64,000 nt of DNA. Source: Brachynemurus nebulosus. Its lineage: Eukaryota; Arthropoda; Insecta; Neuroptera; Myrmeleontidae. Location of the stretch: assembly GCA_035578155.1 (NCBI GenBank), contig JAPWDM010000071.1, positions 1-64,000 on the forward strand, written 5' to 3'. Below the pieces are notes generated by a model. The model searched no databases, was not told where the DNA came from, and saw only the letters and a program-made list of their open reading frames with translations. The translations under genes were made by a program, and so were the position numbers. This document shows, piece after piece, positions 35,580-47,288 of the stretch (its first letter is position 1; every line of letters begins with the position of its first letter).

Positions 35580-36294
35580 CAAGCTGGTCCAGAATTATGT
35601 ACCGTAATTGGTAGAACTCGTAGTACGTTCAAAAATAATGGTACCTTTTCATGTACACTTTTTTTCAAAACTCAATAATAAGGGAAATACAACTCTGTAA
35701 AGGGATGAAACGAAACTCATTAATTCTTAAATATTTTCCAAACGCTTTTGAATAACGGATTGATATTTTAGGGGTACTTATTTGGCGTTAGAAGGATTAA
35801 ATTTATGTCAACACTTATTCCACCACTTATGACTAGGGGGTGGTTTTGGGTGGTAGGTGTGAGTTATCACATCTTTTCTTTTTTAATTTGCAATTATTTA
35901 ATCAAAATCGCTGCTAATAAAGTTTCTCAGGCAATTTCACGCAAAAGAGGTATACTTGTTACATTTCGATAAATATTACCGTTTTCGAATAATTTAAAGT
36001 AGAAGTATCTATTTCCAAATTATCCCCTAATCATAAGTGATCGAATAATCGATACCATAAATTTAATTATCTTAATGTTCATACGCGCCCCTAGAATATG
36101 AATCCAGTAATCAAAAGGGCCTAAAAAATTTTAAAAAAAAGAAGTCAGTTTCATTCCACCCCTCTACATTTTACTCCTCTGCTTTATCTCCCTTATTATT
36201 GAGTTTTGGAAAAAAGTGTAGATGAAAAGGTACCATTACTTTTGAACATACTATCAACTCCAGCAATTACGGTACATAATTCTGGACCACCCTG
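35580..36294. mobile_element. Foldback MITE with CAGGGTGGTCCAGAATTATG end
   Basis: The 715-bp element is flanked by TA (35578-35579, 36295-36296). Arms of about 170 bp are inverted copies: the left has CTGGTCCAGAATTATGTACC, ATGGTACCTTTTCATGTACA and CAAAACTCAATAATAAGGGA; the right is its complement with the cleaner terminus CAGGGTGGTCCAGAATTATG. The middle (35760-36110) is not repeated. Frames at 35310-35678 and 36206-36391 read through the arms and are not genes. The TA duplication points to Tc1/mariner-type mobility. Confidence 0.75.
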
Positions 36295-36296
36295 TA

Positions 36297-37337
36297 TAAT
36301 GCTAAGTATGCTCTGGGGCTCATCAGTACATTTCGAATCCAGCTTCTATGCAACGAACAGAGAATTTGTGGGAAAGTATTGTACTGAATGATGTTAGGTA
36401 TATAATTTTCTTGCCACAATCTAGTAGCAGCGCATGTGCACCTGCTTAATTGTTTGTTAGTATACTTATGAGTTACAAGAAAAATTCTGATCATTCTCTT
36501 ATTTATCGGATATTCTGAAAATAATTTTAAGAATATAAACTGACGAATCGATTATAGCTCAGCCGTTGCTTTGATGTAGTACAGCAAATTTGATAAATTG
36601 ATTTAATTTTTATATAACACCAAATCTATTACAGATATGAAACGGTGCTTAAATAGAGTACTGATACAAGTTATTAGGTAGTTACAAATTGAGAGTTTTT
36701 GGTTTCTACAAGTACGTATTCACAAAAGAATACATAAATACTAACAGAAACAACAATAAATATACAAAAAAAAAAAAAAAAAAAAATTCAGAAAATGTTA
36801 ATTATTATTCACGCTACATTTGAGATTTTTATCGTTTATAAAATTTTAATTTATTATACAACGCAAAAAAAAAAAATGTTAATAGACATTCAATATGGGC
36901 TATAAATTTTAAAACATTACACAGTATATACTATTATATTATGTTTATGGCGCCATATTCTTCGCAAATTTATTAACAAAACCGGCAGTTTGAAACCTGA
37001 CGAATGGACGAGATAGATAGTTAGTTAGTGGGTTATGGTTCGTATAATTATCAAACGAAAATTTTTCGAGACAAGCTCATATTTATTTAGTTAATGTCAA
37101 TATAAAACCTATGCTCCTCATTGGTGGTCTACGTCGTACGTGCATCGACCCCCCGATGTTTCCGTGGAGGTCGTCGATTAATATACATATACATAATATT
37201 TGCTTTATATTGAATGTGTGAAGTTAACTATTATAGTTAACTTGCGTTCAAAGAAGCTAGGGTTATTATCTATAATCTATGCACCAGGTAAGTGTATGCA
37301 TATGTTCACAGCCAGCGCCGCGTGTGTCAGATTCGCA
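36297..37337. other. AT-rich sequence, no gene seen
   Basis: Contains a poly-A run at 36767-36786 and a short CCCCCCGATG patch near 37150. Nothing else recognised. Confidence 0.4.
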
Positions 37338-37339
37338 TA

Positions 37340-38289
37340 CCGTAGACCGGGATGAATAGGCACGAATTTAGACTTCACACCGTATTTTTTTGTATTTATT
37401 TTATGAGTACCTAATCTTTGATATATTAAAAATGTATGCGAGGCTTGTCACTTTATCACAGTATCCAAAAAATTTTGAAAATATCGTTGGTTTTTAAAAA
37501 AATAACAAAAATCATATAATTTCTTCTCTATGAAAAAGTGAGGTCAAAAGAGACGATAAAAGGGTGAATAGGGACAACCCGTAGGGCTGACCAAAATTGA
37601 AATTTAAATATAACATAATTTCGAATTTTTGGTATTTATACATTCAAAAAAGAAATAATAGGTACTTGATGATTTTCTGTAGAAATAAACGTAGAATCTA
37701 AAATAAAGTTTATAAAGAATAGAAATGTTATGCTGAATGTGCTTATAAAAATATAGAATGACTTGATAACCTTGCAAGTGCTCTCGTCTGTGTTCCAATA
37801 CATTCTTCAACCGTCGCTAATCACCCCATATTCGTCCCTTTATACTTTTATATAACGTCCCTATTAACCTATATAGTGTCCCTATTAACTTCCAACTTAG
37901 CCCAAATCTCAAATCCTCATTATTTCCTCTTAAAAAAATATAAACAACTAAAAGTCTACAGTCGTCTTTTTTCAGATATGTTCCAAAATAATTAAATTTT
38001 CGATTAAACAACAGTTTATTCATAAGAGTACCGAAATAAATAATTTTAAGATAAATTTTTAAGGAACAAAAAATAGCACTGTTTGAAGGCGTCAATCTAA
38101 ACTCAATTTTTAATATTTTTTATTCAAGTTTAGTCACTATTGTTACCCGAAAGAATAGTGATTATACAATAATTTAAGTAATATATATGTTCGCATTTAT
38201 ACATTTAGTATTTTTAAATTAAGTTTATGAATCATATTTTTCGTTTTGTCCCTATTCACCCGCCTGTCCCGATTCATCCCACCCTACGG
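37340..38289. mobile_element. TA-inserted element with CCGTAG ends
   Basis: The 950-bp element lies between TA (37338-37339) and TA (38290-38291). Left end is CCGTAGACCGGGATGAATAG and the right complement is CCGTAGGGTGGGATGAATCG. Subterminal copies of GGGTGAATAGGGAC (37562-37575; complement at 38247-38260) and TGTCCCTATTAAC words (37850-37890) could be transposase-binding repeats. A 92-codon minus frame (37817-38095) has no motif I can name and may be unrelated. Superfamily is probably Tc1/mariner by the TA duplication. Confidence 0.65.
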
Positions 38290-38291
38290 TA

Positions 38292-38710
38292 ATGCATTTT
38301 GCATAAGTGCCACTGCGGGGCCAGAGAGAACAATGTGGGTGCCTGCCTACTTCTCTCTCCTTGCTTTGGTCTATACTATTTATTTATTATGCTTGTACAA
38401 GTAAATTAGAAACTGTGTTACAACATTTCATTAAATAAATAACTTGACATACGATAAATAAATCAAGTTTAATTATCGCACTTACCACGGTTACACACAC
38501 ACCGAGTGAAATTTAAAAATTCAAGTAATTTATTTATGTGTTGAACGCATTAATTAGTTTGGTGTATGTAAAAGGGTTCTCGCATTTTGTTGAAAAAGTA
38601 AACCGTTATGGCTTCCGACCAAACGACATGACATTTAGTTATTGGTAACGGTCTGTCGTTAAGCTGAGTTATTTTTCCTTTGATTCTAATAGTGTCTCCG
38701 AGATCAATCA
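38292..38710. other. AT-rich sequence, no gene seen
   Basis: No features were recognised apart from short repeat-like words. The 86-codon minus frame (38550-38810) crosses the hAT and Helitron fragments and is not a gene. Confidence 0.4.
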
Positions 38711-38712
38711 GA

Positions 38713-38754
38713 ACAGGGGTTGCCAAACTGTGCGGCCGCACAAAAAGGAAATTA
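38713..38754 (+). mobile_element. hAT terminus fragment
   Basis: CAGGGGTTGCCAAACTGTGC followed by GGCCGC has the form of a hAT end. No opposite end or TSD was found. It is cut off at 38754/38755, where a Helitron 5' end begins. Confidence 0.4.
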
Positions 38755-38800
38755 TCTATACATACATATAATAAAACTGTAACAAGACCATTTCTGTACT
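38755..38800 (+). mobile_element. Helitron 5' end fragment
   Basis: TCTATACATACATATAATAA followed by AACTGTAACAAGACCATTTC matches the 5' end of the complete Helitron at 46192 (TCTATACATATAATAAAATT). The preceding base is A, as expected for an A|T insertion. The match stops near 38800, so this is a truncated copy. Confidence 0.6.
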
Positions 38801-38820
38801 GAACTTCCAAGTAATTTATA

Positions 38821-39986
38821 GGGTAAAGGCAAGTAAGAGTACGCAGGCATGTAAGAGTACGCAGAATTTAAATAGGTCTTTATCTTGTCTAAGGTACCTC
38901 AAATCAAACAAATGTTATAAAAATTGCCATTTTTTTAATAGAGTATACTGTGTCTTTAGTTCATTCAAAAGGTAAGATAATTGCCTTGATAGATTCTAAA
39001 GACATTTTATTTTTATTTGAATTTTATCTATAAACTCAAAGATACAATTAATTTTCAATTGTTAACGTTTAACTGACAAAAACAGATTCTTATAAGAGTA
39101 CGCACGTTTCTATTAAAATTTCTATTTATTTTTAAACGGGTTTTTGAAAGATGAGTTATTAACGAAAATTCAACAGGGAACTGATAATTACAGAAAGTAT
39201 TTTGACAAATATCCAAGAAAAAATAAGAAATAAAGAAACAAAAGAGCTATAACAAAAAATTGGATATAGCGGAATGCACTCTTAAAAAGAGACTTAAACT
39301 TAGAAACGTTCCATCCTCCCGTGGGAGATACAAAAGAACATTTTGAGAAATTATGAAGCAACAATTGGCTGAACATATTCGCGAATTAGATATTATGTTT
39401 TATAGAATAACGTTATAGCAAGGTTAAAATAGACTGCATCTGGATATACTGTATCAAATAATATGTGAACATAGGTTTAATGACAAGAAGAAAAATAGCA
39501 GGAAATACATGGGTGGTAGATTTTTGTAAAAGACATAACTTAATTTTTCGTTGACCAGAAAAATATTCATTAGCGAGGATGATGAACTTCAGTCAGACAC
39601 AAGTAAATCGATTTTTTCACAATTTAGAAACACTTATTCGAAGTATCACTTCGATGCTTCTCAAATATATAATATGGATATGATAAGTGTTACTCCCAAC
39701 AAAATTCTTAAAATGTATAAAATTAAGGGAAAAGCATTCATTTTAAAAATTTATTTGTGAAAATTGTTAATGCGTACTCTTAAAATAACCTATGCGTACT
39801 CTTAAAAGTACGTTTTTGCAAGTTAGAGAAAAAACATTTTTTTTCTATTAAAATTTTAAAATTATGATTTTTTATCATTAGTAATAAGTTTAATAGAATG
39901 TTCTTTTTGTAACACAACCATTTTACTTTTACTTAAATTAAAAATAAAGGCGCTATATAAATTAAAAAATTAAGTGCCCTTTACCC
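38821..39986 (+). mobile_element. Pogo-like transposon relic, TA target
   Basis: The 1166-bp element is flanked by TA (38819-38820, 39987-39988) and begins GGGTAAAGGCAAGTAAGAGT; the right end is the complement of GGGTAAAGGGCACTTAA. Words of the type TAAGAGTACGCA recur near both ends (38834, 38852 and, inverted, 39771, 39792), resembling subterminal transposase-binding repeats. A broken transposase gene lies inside in the plus direction. Intact pogo-like elements are near 2 kb, so an internal deletion has removed the C-terminal catalytic part. Confidence 0.75.
39250..39760 (+). pseudogene. Pogo-like transposase relic (HTH and start of DDE domain)
   Basis: Pieces in three frames follow the order of a pogo/jerky-type transposase: LAEHIRELDIMFY (about 39362-39400), the CENP-B-type HTH end TWVVDFCKRHNLIF (39507-39548), PEKYSLAR after a stop (39555-39578), then after a frameshift SIFSQFRNTYSKYHFDASQI with YNMD (to about 39680). 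YNMD carries the first catalytic Asp; the usual ETG that follows is deleted, and ISVTPNKI resumes. The frame ends at 39760 with no second or third catalytic residue. Stops, frameshifts and the missing C-terminus make it a pseudogene. In intact relatives the protein binds the TIRs and carries out cut-and-paste transposition. Confidence 0.7.
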
Positions 39987-39988
39987 TA

Positions 39989-40804
39989 GAATTATTTTTT
40001 AAAAATTTTAGTAATGAAAGTATAGACGTACTTTTAATGATTTCGTTCCAATAATCCGCTCTGTTACCCATTCGGCAATTCACATTTTCAATATTTCCAA
40101 TCAGAATATCTCTTTCGTAAAAACTGAACACCTAATATATTACGGTGCATTTAATCACTACATGCATACATTTATATCTGTAACGTATCTAAATTGTTTC
40201 AGTTTAAATCTCACTAAATGATGAGGTTCACAAAATACCTATCACATCTAATAATATCTCTACACCAATATGATGGACAATATTAGTAGTAATTTGAATA
40301 GATTTAGTTTAGATGACATGGTCCGTTTTGAAAGTAATTAAATAACCATTAGCAGCTTATCATTTAAAACCACATAATACAACGGACAGGTTTACCGGAC
40401 AAATAGGATTACCGAAAAATTAACATTACACTCAAATTAGTTGGTTTAGTTAAATAGTTTCAGTTAAATTAGACATAGTAGCAGAAAAGCTTTGTTGGTA
40501 TTAAAGTTCGTATTGTACTGTCACTTTTAAGGTGGATGATACTATTTGGAAAGACTTGTAATTCATTCCAAAGTTTAGCTCAAGATGATAACTTACCTCA
40601 ATTTGGATATAAGAACTTAAAAAAAAAAATAGTGCTTTTAGAGGTGAGAATGCTCTTGTGATCGCTGCTATATAGAATATCGTTATTTTTACAACATAGT
40701 TGCCGATATTATGTTTTTTACTGTATATTTTTTATAATGTAAAAATGTACGGCAGGATTTTAGAGTTTTATTCGAAACACAAATGTCCTATTTGTTAACA
40801 AAAG
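39989..40804. other. AT-rich sequence, no gene seen
   Basis: No open frame or repeat boundary of note. Confidence 0.4.
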
Positions 40805-40806
40805 TA

Positions 40807-40947
40807 CACTGATTTCTCGTGGTAAGCAACTTGAAATAGAATCATATATCTTACTCTTTTTAGATAATAATATTCGCATATACATAAAAAGAGCAAGGCA
40901 TATCATTCTATTTCAATTTTGATGTTGCTTACAACGAGAAACCAGTG
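40807..40947. mobile_element. Hairpin MITE, 141 bp, TA target
   Basis: TA at 40805-40806 and 40948-40949. The left arm CACTGATTTCTCGTGGTAAG, CAACTTGAAATAGAAT pairs with the right arm, whose complement starts CACTGGTTTCTCGTTGTAAG. Almost the whole element is arm, with a loop of about 23 bases. No coding capacity. Confidence 0.85.
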
Positions 40948-40949
40948 TA

Positions 40950-42377
40950 ATTGTACAATAACAAAAAGAAGAGACAAAACAACAAGACTGGCCGAGACAA
41001 AAATTGACGTCGTTTTCGTTCGGTGGCAGAGTCTACCTCCCCTCTCAAGTGAGCTTGTAGCAATACAGTTAAGTACTCTTATGATGATTCGAATATTTTA
41101 TACATGTGCTATATTTATTAACAAATTGCAAAACAAAATTTTAAATTACGTCACAGCAGGCGAGAAAATAAGTAATATTAATATACTTAAAGAATAGATT
41201 CAACGCTACAACACATGCGAATTTTTTTTCTAAAAAGTCCATAACACAATTTAAAAAATTATAATTTCATATATCTGATAAAAATTACATTATACTAAAC
41301 TGATAAAGACATAAAATTATACTCAGAATTCAATAATCACAATAATTATTATCATAGTGCAGATATAACATTTGAATCTTTTATCAATATCCATTAATTT
41401 TATACACCTATTGTTTTTTCGCAATCGGGATAGTAGAAATAATATAAAATTTGCATATCACCAAAAGCATTAGACAACATAAAAATACACTTAAAATAAT
41501 ATTAAGTAATATGCGTAGCGCCACATCTATTTTAAGAAACTATTAATTTATCGAACAAAAATAACTAATTTTTAAATAATGGATTATATTTAGAAAAGGA
41601 ATGGAGTCTGACATAATGGTATAAGAAGCAGTTTAGATGAAATTTTGGGGGCAGTTAAATTAGATTTCAACGAAAGAAAAAAGGTCATGGATTATAACTA
41701 ACAGTATCAAAAGCTCCAATATACTTGGCCGTCTATTGAATTTATTCAAAATATTTTGCTACATTTTTTAAAAAATGAAAACTAAGAATTTTAAAAAAAA
41801 CTCATCAGTTATATCGGATTTTATCTGTTCAAATACTTATGGTACCATCGCAGTGTGACCGGCCGAAAAATAGTCAATTTTCGTAAATTTTTTTCCGATG
41901 GATAGGATGGGGGAATGGGGATAAATTTTTTTTTACAATTAATACCACTATTTAACAATACAAAAATATTTTTTTACTCATTTTTATTTATTTTTTATAA
42001 TTATTATAATTTTTTTAAAAAAGTGTCTTTAAAAAAGGGCGGCTATTAATGCCCATCATTGGGGCCGCAATTTTTATCTTAAAAAAAAAATCAAATAGAA
42101 AAAATGGCGGCGATTAGAATAAAAAGTAGAACCTTTAGGCCTTTTTTCAACAGTTTTCCGTGTGAAAAAATCGGAAGATTTAAAAGACGAAATAGTTTCC
42201 ATAGGTAGTACCTACATGGAGAATGGAATAAAGAATATTCTGTCAAAATTTCAAAAGTATCAAATCCAATTAATCCACTGGAATCCAAATTATTAGATAG
42301 TTTGCTCTTGTACGTCACCTATGACATAAATTGTTATTTAGTCCCGATTATGTATTAAATGACCGCCGCTGATCTCA
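40950..42377. other. AT-rich sequence, no gene seen
   Basis: Frames of 92 codons (40919-41197, plus, overlapping the MITE) and 75 codons (42091-42318, minus) show no recognisable motif. Confidence 0.4.
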
Positions 42378-42381
42378 ATCT

Positions 42382-42426
42382 GCTTCACTAAAGTTTACCA
42401 AATTTTTCTTAACTTTAGTGAAGCTC
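42382..42426. repeat. Hairpin with 14-bp perfect arms
   Basis: GCTTCACTAAAGTT and AACTTTAGTGAAGC enclose an AT-rich loop of 15-16 bases. It stands alone. Confidence 0.75.
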
Positions 42427-42429
42427 CAC

Positions 42430-43354
42430 TGTGTATATTCAAAACAAATCAATCTTCTATTCTTTTCTAAAAGCGAACTGCAATTTTATAATTTACGTAA
42501 GTACAATAATGGAAGAGATAAAGCCAAAAAAACGGAAATTATTTAAATTCATAAGTGATGAAGTATGGTTAAATTTAACTGAAATGAACCATATAGTTAT
42601 AATCAAATATAGACACTAAATACAGGGTATTTTTTTAGATACACGGTTATTTATTTAAAGCCATTATTTCACTCATCAATCAATTTTAGTTCAATCAACA
42701 TTTTTTGCCACCACAAAAACTAAAATTTTTGATTACAATTTTTGTTTGCATAAAACTGTATAAAAGTGAGGAATACTAAAGTACATAAAAATAAATTAAT
42801 CCTATAACATAATACAATCGTGTTGAATTTATTTTATATATAGGTAAAAGAATTTTTAGTATAAAAATTGGTTTTTGTAAATTTTTTTACATTCATTTTA
42901 ATATTTATTTAACTTTTCACTTTATTATTTTTTCAAAATACACTTAGTAAAAAAAAAGAAAACAATTATTAAACGTTTTGTTATATTATAATCGAATTAT
43001 ATTAAAACTGATGATTGTATTGTTAGGCTTCGTGCATACAAACGATTAGTATCACGACTAAACTGTTTAGTCGGAATCGATAGGTCTCAAGTTTGCGACT
43101 CAACTAAACTGTTCTGTTGATTTAGTTATTGGGTACGCAAATTATCAATCAATTTTGTAGAAATTTTCAAAATGTTCGTATTGTATCAACTGTTAGTTGC
43201 CAAGTATTTTTGAAATTTTTGACATCTCCTTAATTTCTTGCATGAGTAGTGTACTCTACATTATTTTGTTATTTCATTCAATTCAGAGCGACATTGATTC
43301 CGAATATGTCTTCTTACGAGCATATTTGAAACTTAATTGGTGGTGGACAATATT
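42430..43354. other. AT-rich sequence, no gene seen
   Basis: A 62-codon frame (42431-42619) contains a lysine-rich stretch KPKKRKLFKF but no domain. Around 43048-43110 ACTAAACTGTTTAGTCG and ACTAAACTGTTCTG form a loose short repeat. Nothing firm. Confidence 0.35.
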
Positions 43355-43942
43355 GGGTAACTTCAAAAATGTAAACTTTCATCGATGCAGCATCATGACT
43401 TTTCTGATGCGTCTAATACTACATGATGCGCTGCTGATGCTCTCTTGAAATTTAATGCACATTAGATATTTTTGAATGGGATATTGGCATCATTTAGCCT
43501 CTGATTTGGCTACAGCTGGACTATAGATAATATAGCAATACAGCCCTTGTATAGGTATATTATCTTTCAATTTCAACTTGAACTTACTTGAAATTGAAAA
43601 TATTGAAACTATTTGAATAAAAAATATTACATACTTATTTTGAGTACAAGATGTATTCAAATAGTTTAAACAATTTTAATCAAAGGTAAATCTTTTTCAA
43701 CAATTTGTTTTTCGGAATTATTCCTGTTGGTGTTAATACCTACATAATATGGCAAGTAGTTATAATTCTATATTATACACATGACATGCATCTTGGACAC
43801 GCATCACCAAATTTCTTGATGCATTGTTTTAACGCATCAAATGCAAAAATGAACTTTTGATTTTTCGTTGTGATGCATCTGATGCGTTTTTGAACTTTTG
43901 ACTCTGCCTCATGCAAGCAGTGATACATTTTTGAAGTTAGCC
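43355..43942. mobile_element. TIR element rich in GATGC words
   Basis: Left end GGGTAACTTCAAAAATGTA and right complement GGCTAACTTCAAAAATGTA form 19-bp TIRs with one mismatch. ATT flanks both sides (43352-43354, 43943-43945), a possible 3-bp TSD. Both subterminal regions are packed with GATGC/GCATC words (for example CTGATGCG, CATGATGCG, TTGATGCAT, GATGCATCTGATGCG). No transposase is inside; the 83-codon frame 43197-43448 crosses the left end and is not a gene. Confidence 0.6.
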
Positions 43943-43949
43943 ATTATAA

Positions 43950-45039
43950 TTGATTTTTTGTGTCTTCAAACAAAACTATAATTGCAAAAATAATGATAAA
44001 TGACATGAGTGAATAATATCAGAGACTAAAATATGATTTAAATTCATTTACTACTCCAATTCAGACGTACGTATGTATTTTACGTACATACTTGCTCAAA
44101 TCAAGATGTCTATATAATAAATGGTAAATAATATTTATTATTTAATGTTAATAAATAACTCAAGTTATCCATTATAGTGACATTAAATAGAATCACATAG
44201 ATCAGGAGCAGCTGAACATCTTCTTCAAAGCGTTTTGTACCGACTGAAATTTTGAATAAATCATATAAATATACGCAAAGTTTTCGATGTGCGCGGTTCG
44301 CGTAAAAACTACTGGATAGATTTGGATGAAATTTTGTTTTATTTCATACGATATTGGTCAATATTTCGAGTTAAAATTATCACGATATTCATTATGATAG
44401 TTAAGACATGAAAGATAGAAAACCTAACAAAGCAGTTAAGGACTTTCCCATGCCATTTTTTTTAAACAAGCTGAACGGTGGATGATGCGATCAGTAACCG
44501 TTAAAGGACAAGTAAATGTAACAATATTTATGAATGATAACGGAGGAACTCAAAATGTTTTCGAGAACAAAATGCTTGAAAATTGAAATTTCCACAAATT
44601 ATATGTTATTTTATAATAGTATATTGTGCAATAAGTGCAGGAAATCGACAATTCCGCACGAGTTGCACATACTATTTTTTATTACGAATTTCACATACTT
44701 TTTTCTATTATTATTACTATTTTTGACATTTTTATTACTTTTTAAAATAATATTTTCAAGTGCTCGTCTTTTTTTTCTGAATTAATTATTGTTTAAATTA
44801 CTTTGTTGGTGGTTTCTATAAAAATAATTATGAAATATTTATTAAATGAAAAATCAAGAGGCGGCTTTGCGTGTTTTATTGTCAACATGCGTGTGGAAAG
44901 TTACTTTTCACACGCAAAAAGTATGTGAGAAGAGTACAGTGGGCAAACAGCTTTTTAGCGTACAGAAATATGTGCGCCAAGTTAGTACTTCTCTCGCATG
45001 AGTAATAAAAAATTATAAAAATATAAGATTATTCAAAAT
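43950..45039. other. AT-rich sequence with a Helitron-like fragment and a hairpin
   Basis: GTAAAAACTACTGGATAGAT (about 44301-44320) with TGAAATTTTG is a diverged piece of the inner module of the Helitron at 46192. GCGTGTGGAAAGT and ACTTTTCACACGC (44889-44915) form a 13-bp hairpin with one mismatch. An 83-codon frame (44534-44785) ends in a Phe/Leu-rich tail and shows no family motif. Confidence 0.4.
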
Positions 45040-45525
45040 TTTACCCTTAGTACTTCTCAGTCCCAAAGTGTCGGTTAAGCGTATGAAATAACTTCTACCC
45101 TGCTTGCAAAATTTTAAAAATTTTTCAATTCTGATAGAGGGGAAAAGTCAATATGAAAAAACGAAAACACAAGAAAAATTAATGTTTTAGGAAAATATTG
45201 TCAAATTTCATCGATTTTCAAAAATAATGTCCGGACAAAATAGGAAAAAACCTAAATTTTCCAGTTTTTCCAAGAAAATAGAAATAGCCACACCTTCAGA
45301 ATCACTGGACAAGATGTATTCAAACTGTACTCTTTTGATGTTCCATATATGAAATTATTTCGAATTTCTTCCCAGTAAATTAGAGATATTTATTCAATGA
45401 CTTAAACGTCAACAGCCGTACACTAGTATCCGGAAAATATCCATCCAGTTTTCTGGCTTCTTTATATTTTAAAGAGTTAAAATTCGGTGAAAGTTGCATT
45501 TGCTCAAATTGATTTAATTACCATG
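45040..45525 (+). repeat. Dispersed repeat R4, copy 1
   Basis: It aligns in order with 63150-63560. Common words are CAAAATTT(T/C)AAAAATTT, CAATTCTGATA, ACGTCAACA, CGTAC and TTCAAATTGATTT. Similarity is patchy and old. No coding capacity was recognised. Confidence 0.45.
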
Positions 45526-46190
45526 ACAAAGCATTCCATTCTTATAACTGTAGTTTCGTTATATTCGTATAGTCTTTTAAAATTAAAAGATCTGGTTACT
45601 CACTTTCAAAAACAAACAGTTTTTGAGTTATTAAAGTGTCTAAAATTTACAAAACCTCCGGAAGGGGGCAAATAATATTCGAATAACGCTTTTTTTGTAG
45701 ATTTCTCAAAAACGGTACGGTTTGGGAAGTAAAACTTACAGGAAAAATTTTTTTTATTAAAATTCTAATATATTCGGAGAATTTTTTCAAGATTTCTGAC
45801 ATGTTAAACAAACAATACAGATCCTTGTGAGACTATAGAGAATTTCAGCTCGATTGTCGGCATTAATATACGTATTTATTTATGAGATATACATATCGAT
45901 ACAGAACTCTTTGAATAAAACTGCGAACATCTCTTTGTCTATTACTTATTCATAACGTATTCTTTAATGTAATATTTGAATCACATGTCATATTTACAAA
46001 TAAAATTAATACGTACATGTTTGGTGTATGGGTGGTTATATTCAGTAGCAAGCAGTATATACTTACATACTAGCACCGTACTAGTTAGATTCGGATACAT
46101 GTTTAATAACCCACAACATTTCAAAAAGGATATACAAGATATACATATTATGTAATATATAGAATAATTTATATATGTATGTACTGAGAA
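45526..46190. other. AT-rich sequence, no gene seen
   Basis: No features were recognised beyond repeat-like words such as TTTCTCAAAAACGGTACGG. Confidence 0.4.
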
Positions 46191-46191
46191 A

Positions 46192-46719
46192 TCTATACAT
46201 ATAATAAAATTGTAACGAGACCATTTCTGTACATGGAATATTTTTTGAAAATTGCACTGATACGGTAAATACCAAATTGTAAAATTTTTGTCTGTCTGTC
46301 TGTTCACGCATCACGCAAAAACTATTGGGCGGATTTTAATGAAATTTGGTGTGATGATAACTAATTACCCGGGTCAACATCTAAAATACTTTTTACTCCG
46401 GGAAAATGCCTCATTCCCACGGGAAAATAGAAAAACCATTTTGTGCATGTGCACGTATTACGCAAAAACTATTGGACGGATTTTGAAGAAGTTTGTTGTG
46501 GTGATAACCTATTACTTGGGTCAACATTTAAGATACTTTTTACTCCGGGACAATTCCTCATTCCCACGGGAAAATAGAAAAACGATTTTGAGCATGTGCA
46601 TGCATAACACAAAAATTATTATTCTTTGCAAGTTCTGTATAATTATTATTATACTTACATACTTTTCATTGAGTGTTTATAGCAATGCCTTGCGCGAACG
46701 ACGTCACGGGTACGGCTAG
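46192..46719 (+). mobile_element. Complete non-autonomous Helitron
   Basis: The 528-bp element begins TCTATACATATAATAAAATT and ends GTACGGCTAG, sitting between A (46191) and T (46720), the expected AT target with no TSD. The 3' hairpin region GCGCGAACGACGTCACGG has one mismatch compared with the perfect hairpin of the 25580 copy. The interior has two tandem modules of 147 bp, each starting ACGCAAAAACTATTGG and containing TTTACTCCGGGA and TTCCCACGGGAAAATAGAAA. The plus frame of 143 codons (46288-46719) reads both modules and is not Rep/helicase. It needs a rolling-circle transposase from elsewhere. Confidence 0.8.
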
Positions 46720-46720
46720 T

Positions 46721-47286
46721 ACCAACTAAGAACGTGCAGCGTGAATGCAAGTCACTCCTGTTATAATGAATGCACCAATAAAATAATATATTGTACTAGA
46801 ATCATTTCGAAAAGACTATTACGGTATGAACTATATAAATAGGTAACAAAAAAATTTTAGAACCGCCAAAGAGAATGCTCTAAAAAGTTTCAAATAAAAT
46901 TTCCTGAAATTCCATATTCCAAATATTTATACATTTGGATCATCTGTTTGTGCATCTGTTAGAGATCCCTAATTTTGGAACGACTTGACCCAATCGAGAT
47001 CATAGTCATACAATGACTATCTCTTTCTTACTGCTAATTCTCCTAATATTTACTATACCTCTTCTGTCCGGGCTTTCTTCTGCAGGGGCTTTAGCTAAAT
47101 CAAAGTTATCACGCCACCTACCGAAAACGGTAGAACAACGTCTGCTGAGCAAATTAGCTTCATTATAAATTAGAACAAGCTAATTTTCACTCGTTATGCG
47201 TGACATGTCTTGCGCACTTCGCAGTCTAATGTCATAAACAGAGACTAAAAATTCGTTAATTTTAAATTACAATGAAATGTAAAATA
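46721..47286. other. AT-rich sequence, no gene seen
   Basis: No features were recognised. Confidence 0.4.
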
Positions 47287-47288
47287 TA

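Noticed and set aside
35310..35678. 122-codon plus frame
   Set aside because: Starts in AT-rich DNA and ends in the arm of the foldback MITE at 35580; no motif.
46288..46719. 143-codon plus frame
   Set aside because: Reads through the two 147-bp modules of the Helitron and lacks Rep or helicase motifs.
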